Of a DNA stretch of 64,000 nt, positions 25,001 to 36,600 are shown piece by piece; position 1 is the stretch's first letter; each line of letters starts with the position of its first letter. The translations under genes were made by a program, and so were the position numbers. The stretch lies in contig CM061109.1 in NCBI GenBank assembly GCA_030770545.1, positions 18,150,001-18,214,000 of the forward strand, given 5' to 3'. Source of the stretch: Macropodus opercularis (Eukaryota; Chordata; Actinopteri; Anabantiformes; Osphronemidae). The notes under the pieces are model-generated. The model ran no database searches. It was not told where the DNA came from and was given only the letters and a program-made list of their open reading frames with translations.

Positions 25001-25988
25001 GCCTTCTAATTAATCAGCACTGTCCTTGATTCCACGTGTGACATAAGTTCTAGTCTATCACCACAGTGGAGTTGGACCAATGGCTTTGTGAGTGTGTAAT
25101 CCATCCTTCTTTGTTTGGAAAGAGACTCAATTATTGGATGTAAAAAAATGCCATTTTTAATTCCTGATGATAAAAACGCACATTTAGCAATAATCTTATT
25201 TTGATAGCTGTAGATATGAGCACTCACACTTCCTGTACTTGTGTTTACTGTGCTTTTTAAGTTGGAGAGTCATGTTTCATGCTGGATATAACACTAACAA
25301 TAAGCCTTATTTATGAGCTACACTAATCAGCTGATTAAAGTTCCTGCATGACTTAAAGAAATGTTGAGGCGTTTTCTTTTCAAATGATCATTTGAATGAA
25401 CATATGTTAATGTTGTGCTGAGGTAAATGTGACATAAGATAATTGTTGGGCATGTTGGGTGGATCGCATTTCCCAGCCTGTCGGTATCAGTATCAGAAAT
25501 GTCAATACTTTGCTGTACACAGTGGAGCTATATGCATCATGCAACGTATAAAGTATTAGCCTTCCTAATAATAATTCTAGATGTGTACGAAAAAGTTGGC
25601 TCTCAAGTGTGAAGCTAGATGAAAGAGAAGACCAGAGTGGTTCACAATTTGATCACTCCATCAGTGAAAATAGCCTGCGATGCTAATCATTTCAGAAGAC
25701 GTGATACGAGCTGCTGCTGACTGATAAATAGTGATGTCTGTAATTATATCTAAATTGATTTATGGGGATACATTTCCAGAACGCTTTGGATGCATGTAAG
25801 GTTACACCTGTTTAGCCAGATGGAGATATAGATAGACCACAAGGTGCGGAGCATATGCACAATACACGCGCTGCATAAATAGAAAAGCACGCAGAGCAAT
25901 ACAACTCGACGTTACCAGTGGAGTTTTCTCTGCAGGCCAAGGGCAGCCAGGCTCATATACATCTTTTAGTAACTACATGACAGCTACA

Positions 25989-26010
25989 GTTCAATTCAAT
26001 TCAACTGGAT
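25989..26010. repeat. AATTC-type tandem, possible LINE tail remnant
   Basis: ttcaattcaattcaact here equals the tandem tail at the 3' end of the LINE at 45821, but the following bases no longer match. It may be a relic of a LINE insertion or an independent short tandem. Confidence 0.3.
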
Positions 26011-26060
26011 TCCAGGTACAGCTACAGAGAGGTCCATAAACACACACGCCGCAAAAAAAC

Positions 26061-26086
26061 CAAACAAACAAACAAACAAACAAACA
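26061..26086. repeat. (CAAA)n microsatellite
   Basis: Six to seven tandem copies of the tetranucleotide, just before a CTCF-like motif and the candidate promoter. Confidence 0.9.
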
Positions 26087-26101
26087 GACACGGGGAGAAA
26101 C

Positions 26102-26118
26102 AGCGCCCCCTACATTGT
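26102..26118 (-). promoter_or_regulatory. CTCF-like core motif
   Basis: The minus strand reads ACAATGTAGGGGGCGCT. The AGGGGGCGCT part matches the most informative half of the CTCF motif; the left half is poorer. Confidence 0.35.
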
Positions 26119-26221
26119 CATGTGATGAATGTGTGGCCTAAAACGGTATTACACTCCCAAAATGTCCACCCGGAGCCGAGGTAGAAGATTGCAACAAAAC
26201 GTGAAAACAAGGAAATTTTAA

Positions 26222-26574
26222 CCAATCAAATCAGCTTGACGTCACGTCACCGAAAAACGTCACTGCTATTGGCCAGGAGTCTGCCAGGGAGGCCAATCAA
26301 ATCATAGCGTGGTGTCAACGCCACCTTTAGCCGGATTTAATTGGCAGTATTAGCACTTTGATAAATAGCAATTACAGTGAAGATTTAGATTTCTGTAGTA
26401 AAAAAGCCAATTTGACTGAACTGGAATACGTTCAGGTTAAGGCAGAGCAGCGGTTGCATACAGAGAGAACAATATTTGGGCTTTCAACGAGGAAAATGTT
26501 GTTAAACATAGCTAACGCTAATCTTAGTAGCCGTTTTGCTAGGCTGGTCCAGTTCAGTAGCTGAGCTTATAAAA
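26222..26574 (+). promoter_or_regulatory. Candidate promoter: CCAAT boxes, CRE and TATA
   Basis: NF-Y type boxes lie at 26222 (CCAATCA), 26268 (ATTGG, inverted) and 26293 (CCAATCA). A full cAMP response element TGACGTCA is at 26237-26244, and TATAAAA is at 26568-26574. Clustered NF-Y and CRE sites are typical of vertebrate promoters (established knowledge). The TATA box is about 270 bp past the CCAAT cluster and 70 bp before the first ATG of the candidate gene, so the real start could also lie just after the CCAAT cluster. Confidence 0.45.
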
Positions 26575-26638
26575 ACTACCAAGAGGAACACAAACTGTTG
26601 TTTCGGAGGAATTAAGGGCCAGTGGGGAATTGTACGAC

Positions 26639-26699
26639 ATGCTTATGGACCAGGTCACCACCATGACGAACAGGAGAACAGCCTTCATTGTCCTACATG
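26639..26699 (+). CDS. Candidate first exon of an unrecognised two-exon gene
   Basis: Three in-frame ATGs occur at 26639, 26645 and 26663. The last has the best context (accaccATGa), giving MTNRRTAFIVLH as the start. The exon ends at G 26699 before a strong GTGAGT donor at 26700. With the second exon (27144-27364) the frame stays open across the join and would give 85 to 93 residues. I recognise no family. It may instead be the 5' exon of a non-coding RNA. Confidence 0.3.
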
Positions 26700-27143
26700 G
26701 TGAGTAAAAGGCGCCTTGTTTGGCTTGTGGTGCATGTTTTTGTCAAAGATACATGACGGCTTCTGTAGGTCACGTGTTTGGTATTGACGCGTGTATAAGT
26801 TCTGATTGAATCAGTGAACCACTGGATTTATTTATTATGAAACATCTAGAGTTCATTAAGCAGATTTTTCATGTTTGAGTGGGAAATTACATAAGAGAGA
26901 GACAAAATGTCACTGATAGTTACTGTATATAAGAAATCTGATCATCGCTCACTATATACATTTAATAAGTTTACTTAATGTGATTCATAAGCTTCATTAC
27001 ATACGGCTCATTTTAAATTTAAAGTCATGTCCATGGTCAATTTTATAATTATTATTTAAAATGTATGAATATTAGAACGATTAGCAATCTGTGTATATTT
27101 ATATTATATTTATGTATTTATTATATATTTATGTAATTTTCAG

Positions 27144-27364
27144 TGAAGCAGACTCTGAGCTGCTCAAGGATTAACAGTCCTGGTTTAGCAGATTTCCTGG
27201 AAGAGAGTTCTTGTGGTTGCAATAAAGTTTGTATTACTTCACTCCCGGTCATAATACTGTGCTGCTCTGGGTCGTTTGCAGGGTCAGCGCAACCTTTCCC
27301 CCCACTGAGTCGCTCCTCTGTTTGGACCATAGCACATTATAGCAGGGTGGGCTTTTCACAATAA
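27144..27364 (+). CDS. Candidate second exon of the unrecognised two-exon gene
   Basis: Preceded by a T-rich tract and acceptor gtaattttcAG (27142-27143), 444 bp after the donor. The split codon G|TG gives Val, then 72 more codons to TAA at 27362. The peptide is Cys-rich (ESSCGCNKVC) with a mildly hydrophobic patch (ITSLPVIILCCSGSFAG), and no domain is recognised. AATAAA occurs at 27221 inside the frame and again at 27360-27365, overlapping the stop codon. Use of the first signal would leave the message without a stop, which argues for a non-coding transcript or for use of the second. Confidence 0.28.
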
Positions 27365-27879
27365 AAGTAGTAGGAATCTACAAGGAGGGTGCAGAGGCAC
27401 ACGGGCGTGGGGGTGGGCTGCCGCTGCATGTTCCTGATATCGTCACATCACATGAAGATTTCTGGCCGCACGCATCAGTGTCTCACTGTGATGGTTTATC
27501 ATGAACCAGTCTACCAGTGTGTGCTGGTATGTGTGTGTCTGACATGTGCCTCTGACTGACTGAATTTTGTCATGGTCAGATGAGATTTTAGCGTTAACTG
27601 GGCATAACTGACTGTTTGGACCAATTGTTCTAAGCCACAGAAAAATACATCCACAGCCCAAAGCTACAACTAGCACTTTAAACTATTACTACCATGTAAA
27701 TCAATCAGTCGATGTTTAAGTGGCACGTGAAGTTACCTGTAGAATCACCTGTTCTACACATTCACACAATTATACACATTCACTACAGAGATCAGTAGCA
27801 TTACAGTCTCCGTCTGTTAACCTCTCAGCCACTGGGGCTTCATTAATTTCCCCCATCCCTGCTGTTATCCATTGACATT

Positions 27880-27952
27880 TCTCAGGATTTGAACTATTGG
27901 TCCCTTTAGTTACAAGTCTGTGTCTCAACCTCTAGGCTCCCACTGCTGCTTC
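27880..27952 (-). mobile_element. tRNA-derived SINE-like remnant
   Basis: On the minus strand the block runs gtgggagcctagaggttgag, acttgtaact, then a B-box-like GTTCAAATCC. This is the order of the tRNA-like head of teleost SINEs (A box, anticodon-like part, B box). The stems are decayed and no cloverleaf folds cleanly, so it is not a working tRNA. Confidence 0.5.
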
Positions 27953-30900
27953 ATCCTCAGCGAGCTGCTGCATAGGAATGTAAAAATCAAATAAAATTGC
28001 TGAGGCATCAGCGAGAGCTTGACTGTGGGAGGAGGTGTGCATCACCAACGTTTGCCCTGTTTTAGCCAAAGATACACTCAGAGATATTCAGCGCCAGAGA
28101 TTACATCTTTTCAAAGTAAATAAATGGAATTATGATGTTTTTCTTGGCTGTCCACAATGTGTATAAAAAAAAGTGGAGCAGGCAGTCCGTTCACACTTTA
28201 GGTGATAACTACAGTGGGCCTTTGTGAAGGCCAAGTGCTGGCTCAGGAATCGTAGTTTACTTTGGAGGCTAAAATTGAGCTCAACTTTGTGTGCAAAGTT
28301 GTCAGGTTTTGTACCTTGTTTACAGAGCATAACCCGTTTGTGAACTTGTCAGTGTGTGAGTGCATAGTGCTTATGTGTGTATGTGTCAGCATGTGGATGA
28401 AAGTAGAAATGTTATTTTATAGTATTATTAAAAGACTGAAAATAAAATCAAGAAAGACAGACTCAGGCCAGACACTGTCTGAATGATGAATGTATTTCAG
28501 TAAAGTAGAGTAATTCAGTAGCAATCCTAATATCTGTAGCCAAATGTGGACTAAAAATATCCAACAGTGATCTTGATTTTATAGTTTTTGGCCGATTCAG
28601 CTCAAAGTTACACCACGGGACATAATATTACGGTATTTTACTTTTTATTTAGGCATTTTTCTCTACACCTACATGCATGTTGTCACCACTGCTTCCCCTT
28701 CCTAGATAACGTCCCCATGTTGTTTGCAGAGCAGAGCTTTGATAAGAACTGACAGGTCAATAAAAAACGGAAATATCACCGGCATCATCATAAACCACGT
28801 CTGTGACTGCAGCCAAGACATTTTCCCAACGTGCTGGCCATCTCTTCTCCAAACAAAAATCACCACCCATCTTTACAGAAAGGTGCTGATTTTATGACGC
28901 TGAAATGTTTAAACCTGCAGATACGCTAAAAAGTTCAGCAGCAATCTGCCTAATGGACAACTGGGTTCTGGTTTGTGGCGTGGGTGATGCCGACATGAGT
29001 GCACATATCACTCTTTGACTGACTTAACTAAGTGGGCAGAACAACTCCTGCATCACCCTAATAGTGCACATCAAGGTGTTTACTGATAGTCTTCACACAT
29101 GTATTGCAGCGGGTCACACTGCTGCGGCAGCCCACTCTAGCAGCATTCGTTCTGTAAGCACACACAGATTTGTTTTCTTGCTGATAATCTTTAAAAGAAC
29201 ACATCACTTCTTTCCTGTAATACTCAAAAAGCTAAAGCACAGACTGACGCATACTATAGATTCCAATGCCTTAGTCACGTAAACAATACGAGAAAAGTGA
29301 CTTTGATGAACAAAATTTGAAAACGATAAGTTAGTTTTATCGAAATTTTTAAAATCTTTGAAACATTTTAAGGCAGTAAACATTGCAACAAACCAAAATT
29401 ATAGATTAGCAAAGTACCTGCATGTTTTGCACTAAAAATAAATAAAATTCACTCAGTATTTTTGCATGAGCATTACAACTTCACAGTCTATAGTGAATCT
29501 GAGGAAATGTATTCAAATTTCGACTCGGTAAGGTCAGAGGTCAAGGCCACTGTGATCTCATTTACTGTAGGTCCCATTCTCATTAAAACTAGAAAGCAAT
29601 ATTTTGGTGATCTGGTAAAAATTCTATTCTTTCTATATCCTTGTTGATGTTGTTGATGTTCCTTGTTGAATATATGCCATTTAGTAGAAAGGAAACCTAG
29701 CTATTCTTAAACACATGGTTCAGATATAAAGCATGGTTAACTTTACTTGCCTATGAAGTTAATGCTTGTGAAATTAATTTATTAAAAAAGCCCAGACTGC
29801 TGTTTCACAGCTTTTGTGTCCCACATAGACAAATTATTCAAAGCGAAATTATTCCAATTTATCAGCAGCGCGGTCGAATGACTTAACGTCAGTTTGCTGT
29901 TGTCCAAACGTTTGTTCTATTTCAGCGCGCACTTGAAAGTCCTCTCTGTCACATTAATCAGGGCTACAGTGAATACCAAGCAGTGTTTTCTGTCAATCCA
30001 GAGGCCTCTGGCTACTCCAGCAACGATTTATTGAGGAAAAAACGTATCTATATTTGTAGCAGCAACCTTTTGCCAGACCTCAGCAGCTGATGTCAGTTAA
30101 TTATTTGTCCCCTGAATCTAATACTTTTTCCCTGTGCCAAAACTCTGAGCATGGAGAAGCAAGATCCCTACTCATACACATGCTAATACAGTATGGACAC
30201 ACACACACACAAAGCTCAGATGTAACTGCACACACTGACTCACACAAACAAACACACTAGCAGATGCCGTCTCTTGCTGTCGGTCAGTGCGGAAAATCAG
30301 ACACTCCATCCATCTGCTCGTATTATTCCTAGCAACCAAAGTTATGTTGCTATGGTAAAGAACTCTGCACATGAACTTGTCAATCAAGCTGCAGCGACTT
30401 AATGTTTTTATTGTTTTGTTCTTGCCCTCCACTTGTCTTGCTAAGCTCATTTGAATGTTTGCTTATTCCCACTCTGTGGTTTTACTGGCTCATCAGGTTG
30501 TGAGTGTTTCTGCTTAAAGCTCTCATTAAAACATGATTCAGAGCTGAATGAATCAAAGCAAAGACAAGCTGTGCTCTCCTGACCGACTGAATGGCTTTGG
30601 CCTAGAACATATGTACAGATGACAGTCCTGCGCTTCACATGGGCGCTGGTGGACTGAAACAAAGACTGAAAAAGGTGCTCTGTACAAGTTGTGCGTCATG
30701 GTGGGTGCAAACCACATCTGTTTAGACAAATGTGTGATTTAGTATTGTGGGTTTAAGGGGAGAAAAGCCAGGAAAAACTTGATAAACCACACAAATCCAC
30801 CATAACCACAGAAAGCCTCCGTAAACTAGAGTAATGCCCAAATGAAGTGTGAGAAAAAGGGGGAAAAGAATGACTTTGTAATACCTTCAACGACACGGTT

Positions 30901-33613
30901 TACTCTAGGATGAGTGTCGTGTTTCCTCGGAAATATTGCCTCGTCCGAAATGTTGGGAGGCATTTGTCTCATTTTGCACGCTGACTTACGCTTTGGTATT
31001 ACACTGGAAATTGTTATGCTTGAATTTCAAGCTGTCGCACTGTGGCATCGAATTCCACTCATTTCCGTTGAAAATATACTGTACTGCAATCCCATACCTG
31101 CCAATACATCTCTTAACTCCGCTGTAAACATGTATAAAAGGACACCGCAGACCACTTTCAAAACACTTTTTTGATGCCCATTTTTCAGTACTTTGATATA
31201 TTCTACTGTAGCCAGTTTCAGTTGGTATTTCCTTTGTTTTTTTATTATTTATTCATATCTTCACAGTTAACTCTCTTTATGTAACACTTTTCACTTTACG
31301 TCATGTAAATCAAAATGCATCGCCTGAAAAACCTGTTGTCCTTGGAGCCTGATACTGGATAAGGAAGAACAAGCCACAGGACACATCAGATTTGTTCAAA
31401 CAGATTTGTTCAGTCAGTAAGAACTTCACAGTGACTAATAAAGATAATAATTTAAGCTGGGTGAATTGCAGAAGAGATGATGAGCACCGCTTGATTTTTG
31501 GTCTTGATATGTTCTCTGGCTTATGGAAGCAGAATAGTAACAGGTGGCTAAATCACAGCGACGTTAATAGATTTCTGTGAAGGCCCAGGGTCTGACTGTC
31601 CTGCCCAGTCACACCAGTGGGATAAGGACCCCAACGCATTACGGACAGGCTGCTGACCTGACAACATGACCTTGCTCTTTGATTACACAACCACAACTTG
31701 ACACGGAGCGGCTCAGGCAGGATGCAATGGAAAAGTTCTCAGCATTTCCTGTTGCTCTGTTCCCACTGCAGTCCCAGCCAGTGTGTGCTCGGCGGCCTCC
31801 TCTTTCCCTTTGTAACTTCACAGACGCAGAATCTTAGCCGGTTCTATAAAACTGGTGTTTAAATGTGATGCGAGCAGCAGGTGGGGGTTCCATGCCAAGA
31901 ATGCCGAGCAGGGAGCAGAAGTCTACGGGGGCTTAAAGATGCCCCTTGGCACTGTGGAGGAGACCTCTGCGGGGTTGCCCTTTAAAGCTGCACGGCCAGT
32001 GAGAATGAAGTTCAGCTTGAATTCTCTACATGTGAACCTGTCACTCTTCCAAACTGGGGGCTCGGCGAGCAGGAGGGGTGTGTGGATTTAGATCATTAGT
32101 TCTGGGTTGCTCGGGCACACATTCACATGTGTGCACGGAGTCACTGAGGTCTTTCTGCTAATTATAGGCTAAAATCTGGCAGAGAAAAAATTAGAGGGAA
32201 AAGGGACAGCTGCAAGGTCCTTTGGACGATGGAGGGAAGAAGAAAGGGAGAGGAGGGGTTCTCGATTTCTTGCTAAGTTCTCAAATCCCCTTCTCCTTGA
32301 ATGTAAAAACAAAATTCTATCATCTTGGTCTCCTCCTTGTTCTCTGATTCCCTCATAACACAAGCCCGCTGCCATCTTTGCCTTCTCAGACAGGAGGTCA
32401 GGGGTCAGCCGAAGATGGGATCACCATGGTTGATCCGGTTAATTCCACGTGCGGCTTAGTTTGTGTTGCCAACAGAAGAGAAGCAAATGGTAGAAAATAA
32501 ATCACAGAAACTATATGATTTCTATTAATGTGGGTTAGCTGATGTCAGACTATTGTCCAATTGTATGTATTCCTGTATACCATGCAAAACATCAAACCTC
32601 AAACATGTGTATGTGTAGCAGGGATGCTCTATTCTCGATGCGTGTAGTAAGGCTCATGGTCCATGGATGGTGCAAGGGCCCAGGTCATTAATGAAAATTT
32701 ACTGTCATCAACTCCAAAGATTTTTTGAGGCATCATTTCGATTCCTTACTGCTGTGTTTTAGTGTAAGTATGAGTATAAATGTCATTTGGGTTTAAAGTT
32801 TTATGTTGTGTAAAGTATGTATTGGCTGTTACCACCAGGGACCATTATTTCTGTAAATAAGTGCTTTCACTCACTAGTTTATCCATTTAGACTTCATGTA
32901 TTTGTAAGCTACATAAATAATGTTCAGTCTAAACCTCGTCACAGATGCTCAGTTTCCCAACAATAGCCACACAAACAATCAAAAGCCTGTTTAGTGCTGA
33001 GGAGCATGTAACTCGTCTTTCCTTCTGCTAGTGTGCTAAATGTTTCTCAATGCCAGTGTAATATTGTTGGATCATTATCTTGTTACAGGCGTTTCCGTGA
33101 GAATGTCGTGAGCTTGCCTTGGGCTGGCTTAACTGCCTTACAGCTGAAGCACAGTAGCTAAGCGCAGATTGTTTCCCTCCTTGGCCTGATTGACAGGTGT
33201 CCAACAATCCCCCTGGCTTTGTGCCGGAGATCCAAAAAGGCTGAGAGGAGGCACCGGTTTCTGATCCTCCTGCCTTTCCCCTCATTATTCCCCTCACAAC
33301 CTTGGTTGAGGTTGATGTTACCAGCATAGGTGGAAACCTTTACCAATGGATTGGGATCTGGGAATGCTGAAAGCTCTGTGCCCTCTAGTCTGAAACATCA
33401 CAACATTTGTAATTTCTCATACCTGCACCACGTTGTTGCCAGGACATTTCCTGGCTCCATCATCCTGTGTCAAATGCATCTAAGGCTCCTGTCTGTATAA
33501 GGAGGCCTCACATCTCCCCCCTAGTGGCTCTCACTGTCCATGCACCTCTGCTTTCACAGGCCGTATAAAGAGGTGGGACATTCAGAAGTGCAGTGTGACA
33601 ATTTTAATCACAG

Positions 33614-33654
33614 CATCATAACATAACATCATAACATAACATCATAATCATAAC
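33614..33654. repeat. Short tandem repeat of a CATAACATAACAT unit
   Basis: Imperfect tandem copies of catcataacataa in a row, a small minisatellite with no coding content. Confidence 0.8.
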
Positions 33655-36600
33655 GTTTAGTCACCACCTTTCTGTACTTAAATCAAGACAGAAAACAAAT
33701 GGTAGAATGGAAAGTTTCATTTAGTCATTTGGTAGAGTTACAGCTGCATTCACCTGACTATTAGTTTATGTTATGTCATAGTTTGAGTACTGACGTCCGA
33801 CTTGGTATCAATAACTTATCCAGTTTATTCCTAAACGTATATATGATACACAGGACTTTGACATTTCTGTAACCTGTGGCTCACTCCTGTACCAATACTA
33901 AACACATGCTCATCTCCAGCGTGGAGCACCTCTTGGCTTTAAATTCATTGTAGGCTTGTAGAAATCTCAAATGCACATGGTGTCCATGTATGTCATCCAT
34001 CCATTTTACTGTCTAAATGCTTCATTCATCTTCGTGCTGCTGGCTCACTTTGTCAGTAATGATCACTACTGTGTAGCAGATGTCAAAAATGTGTCCTGGC
34101 CTCGTTACCTCCATGTCTTCCAGCTTGTCAGCCTCAGTCCATTGACCTCTTTGCCTGAACTCTACACAAGTCAAGGTGAAAGTTGTCTTTCCAGGTTTAC
34201 GCTCGGTATTTTCCTTCTCTTCGTCCCTCGCTTTGCATCCCTGTATAATATTAGTTAGCTATAATCTTTAATAACCTATTTTGAATGACACACCACAGAA
34301 CTATGACGTTACATACCTTCAGCTGCAACTGAAGCAAGCACTACAGTATGTTTCAAGTTTCCGCCAGCATTGACACCTTCCTCGTTGTGTGCGGCCAGTG
34401 CTGCTGCACAACTGTGCTGTGTGAGAAGTTGTTAACACCGTTATTCCTAACCCAGATGAAGGCCGCCTGGCTGGTTGTTCACAGCCCTGAGGCCTCTGCG
34501 GCATCCTGAGCTGAGCCACTGTCACATGACCGGCAGCATTAACTCCTAACACCTGTGGGAAGGAACAAAATATAGCCTTGCAGATCACAGAGGTTAAATG
34601 TGAGGGGTGATAAGTCTTGTGACTTTGTGCTTATCAGCGGTGCTCTCTGCCTCTTGGAAGTGTTTTGTATTGTGTAATGTTATATTATGGACGAAGAAGA
34701 TGAAAATCACTCACAGCGCGACCTTTAGGTCGGTGAAAGCTTTGGCTGCAGAGCATGCAGGTGACAGACCCCATACTTGTCGAGACATCGTGTAGTTTGA
34801 TGTCTCGATGAAGTCGTGGCCGACTGTGAATCTCCCTGATGATGTTATGTGAAATCATAAGAGCTGTAATGAAACTAAACTGTCCCTGCATCATCATCAT
34901 TGCAAAGCTGTTGTTGGAGTGATGTGTGAAAGTTTGAAGTTTGTCTCAGTGTTTACGTTTTGCTTGTATTTTGCATTATTTCCTTGACCTAAATTTCAGT
35001 TACTCTTTGGCTGAATCGCAGCAGATTAAACAATTTTCTGGAAGTCACCAAACTGCTCTAAAAGCATTTTAACAAGTGCATATTGTTTGACCTGTAGAAA
35101 GTCTTTGGCCTCCACCATGTTGCTTCTCGAGGCTTTATGCTATATAATGTTTCCCATATTTTTTAATTGACTGGTTTCCCATTCACTGCGTTGGTGGTGG
35201 TATAAGTAGTGAAGCCTGTGCTGTTGATTAGATTATAGAATAGTTTTTTCTGCCCTGAGCAACGTCTGAAGTTGTCTGAAGATCCCACAGGACTGAAGCA
35301 GTGCATGTGTACAAGTTTCCTCTTATATGAATGTTGATGCACATGTTTTTCTGTTTCCATTTGAGATGTGTGGTAAATTGTTTGAGTACAGGCTCTTGTG
35401 TATAGAGGTGATGAGCCCTCCTCTAGCTCATTACGGAGCCTATGCTCTGTCCACAGCTAGTGTATCCTCACTGCCCTGTAATAAAGGACTATGTGAACTA
35501 GTAGCACACGGCAGCTTGATGCATGTTTAAATGCAAACAAAGCAATGACCGATTCATACAGCTTTTGTCTGGCATGTTTCAGTAGTAATGTTTATATAAA
35601 CTGACAACTGAGACTACAATCTTTTATGGCAAATTATTCCAAAAACTATGATGAAGAGATTATGATAAAGATGCCAGATTTTAAATCAAAGTGTCTCTAA
35701 ATTAGATGAAAAGTGAAGACGCTCCTTCTTCAGCTTGGGGATTAGTAGGTAGTAGTTACTCCCATAATCACACACTCACTCACACTAACACGTTCTCTCA
35801 AATTCACATTTGCTCTTGGGCTTTCTCTACACTTGTGCATTCTCTTAAACACATGGGCAAACACATGCTGTCAGTCACACACACAGTTGAGGTTTGATGG
35901 GCGGCCAGATCGTGAGTGCTGCGAGGCCACATGATGGTTGGAGGGAGATTTGAGAAGGCTTATCTGAGGATGGCTGGAGCGGCAGACTGCAGCTGTGCCA
36001 AAATGATTTATATCAGCACAAATACACTTTTTGAAGTGTATGAACCTTCAGATGTGTGTGAAACACAAGTGCGTGTTATTGTAGTAGAATTGCACATGAC
36101 ATGAATACTTTTACTACTGTGAAATCAATTTGCACATTTGTCTATGACAGAAACTGATGCAAGTAGATTATTACCTTTTTGTTTAGCATTTGATTGTATT
36201 CCATGTGCAGATGTTCACAGCTCAGCATTTGAATGGACAGACAGTACGTAGAACAGATGCAAAGGAAACGCCGCATTGTGTAGTATGCGCTATTAGCATG
36301 TGTAGCTGTTTGCTAATAAAAGAGCAAATGGATACAGCAGAAATAGCAAAACCTGTATTATTTCATAGGGGGCTTGTTAATTCTGTATATCTATGTGAGT
36401 GGGAAGATACAGTTGGTCATTTGAGCTGAAGATACATTCTAATGTCAGGTGTGATTTGTCATCAGTGGTAACAGGCTTTAGACACTCTGAACACGTTTTT
36501 TTGGATATGGGATACAGGCTGATGTCCTCCTGGCAGAAGAGGCTGAAAGGGGCCACAGATAGATCTCTGTGGTGCTGCTGTCAGCACACTGAGATCTGTC

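Larger units (their letters stand above)
13150..26160. other. Intergenic stretch downstream of tbx15
   Basis: About 13 kb with no recognised protein gene. It contains candidate conserved blocks, a small LINE 3' remnant, a hairpin, a G homopolymer, a (GT)n repeat and a CTCF-like site (all listed separately), plus a pyrimidine-rich strip at about 20080-20140. Long non-coding flanks are usual around developmental transcription factor genes. Confidence 0.7.

Noticed and set aside
34780..34808. Inverted repeat with 10 bp arms TCGAGACATC / GATGTCTCGA
   Set aside because: With loops up to 20 bases, about one such pair is expected by chance in the window.
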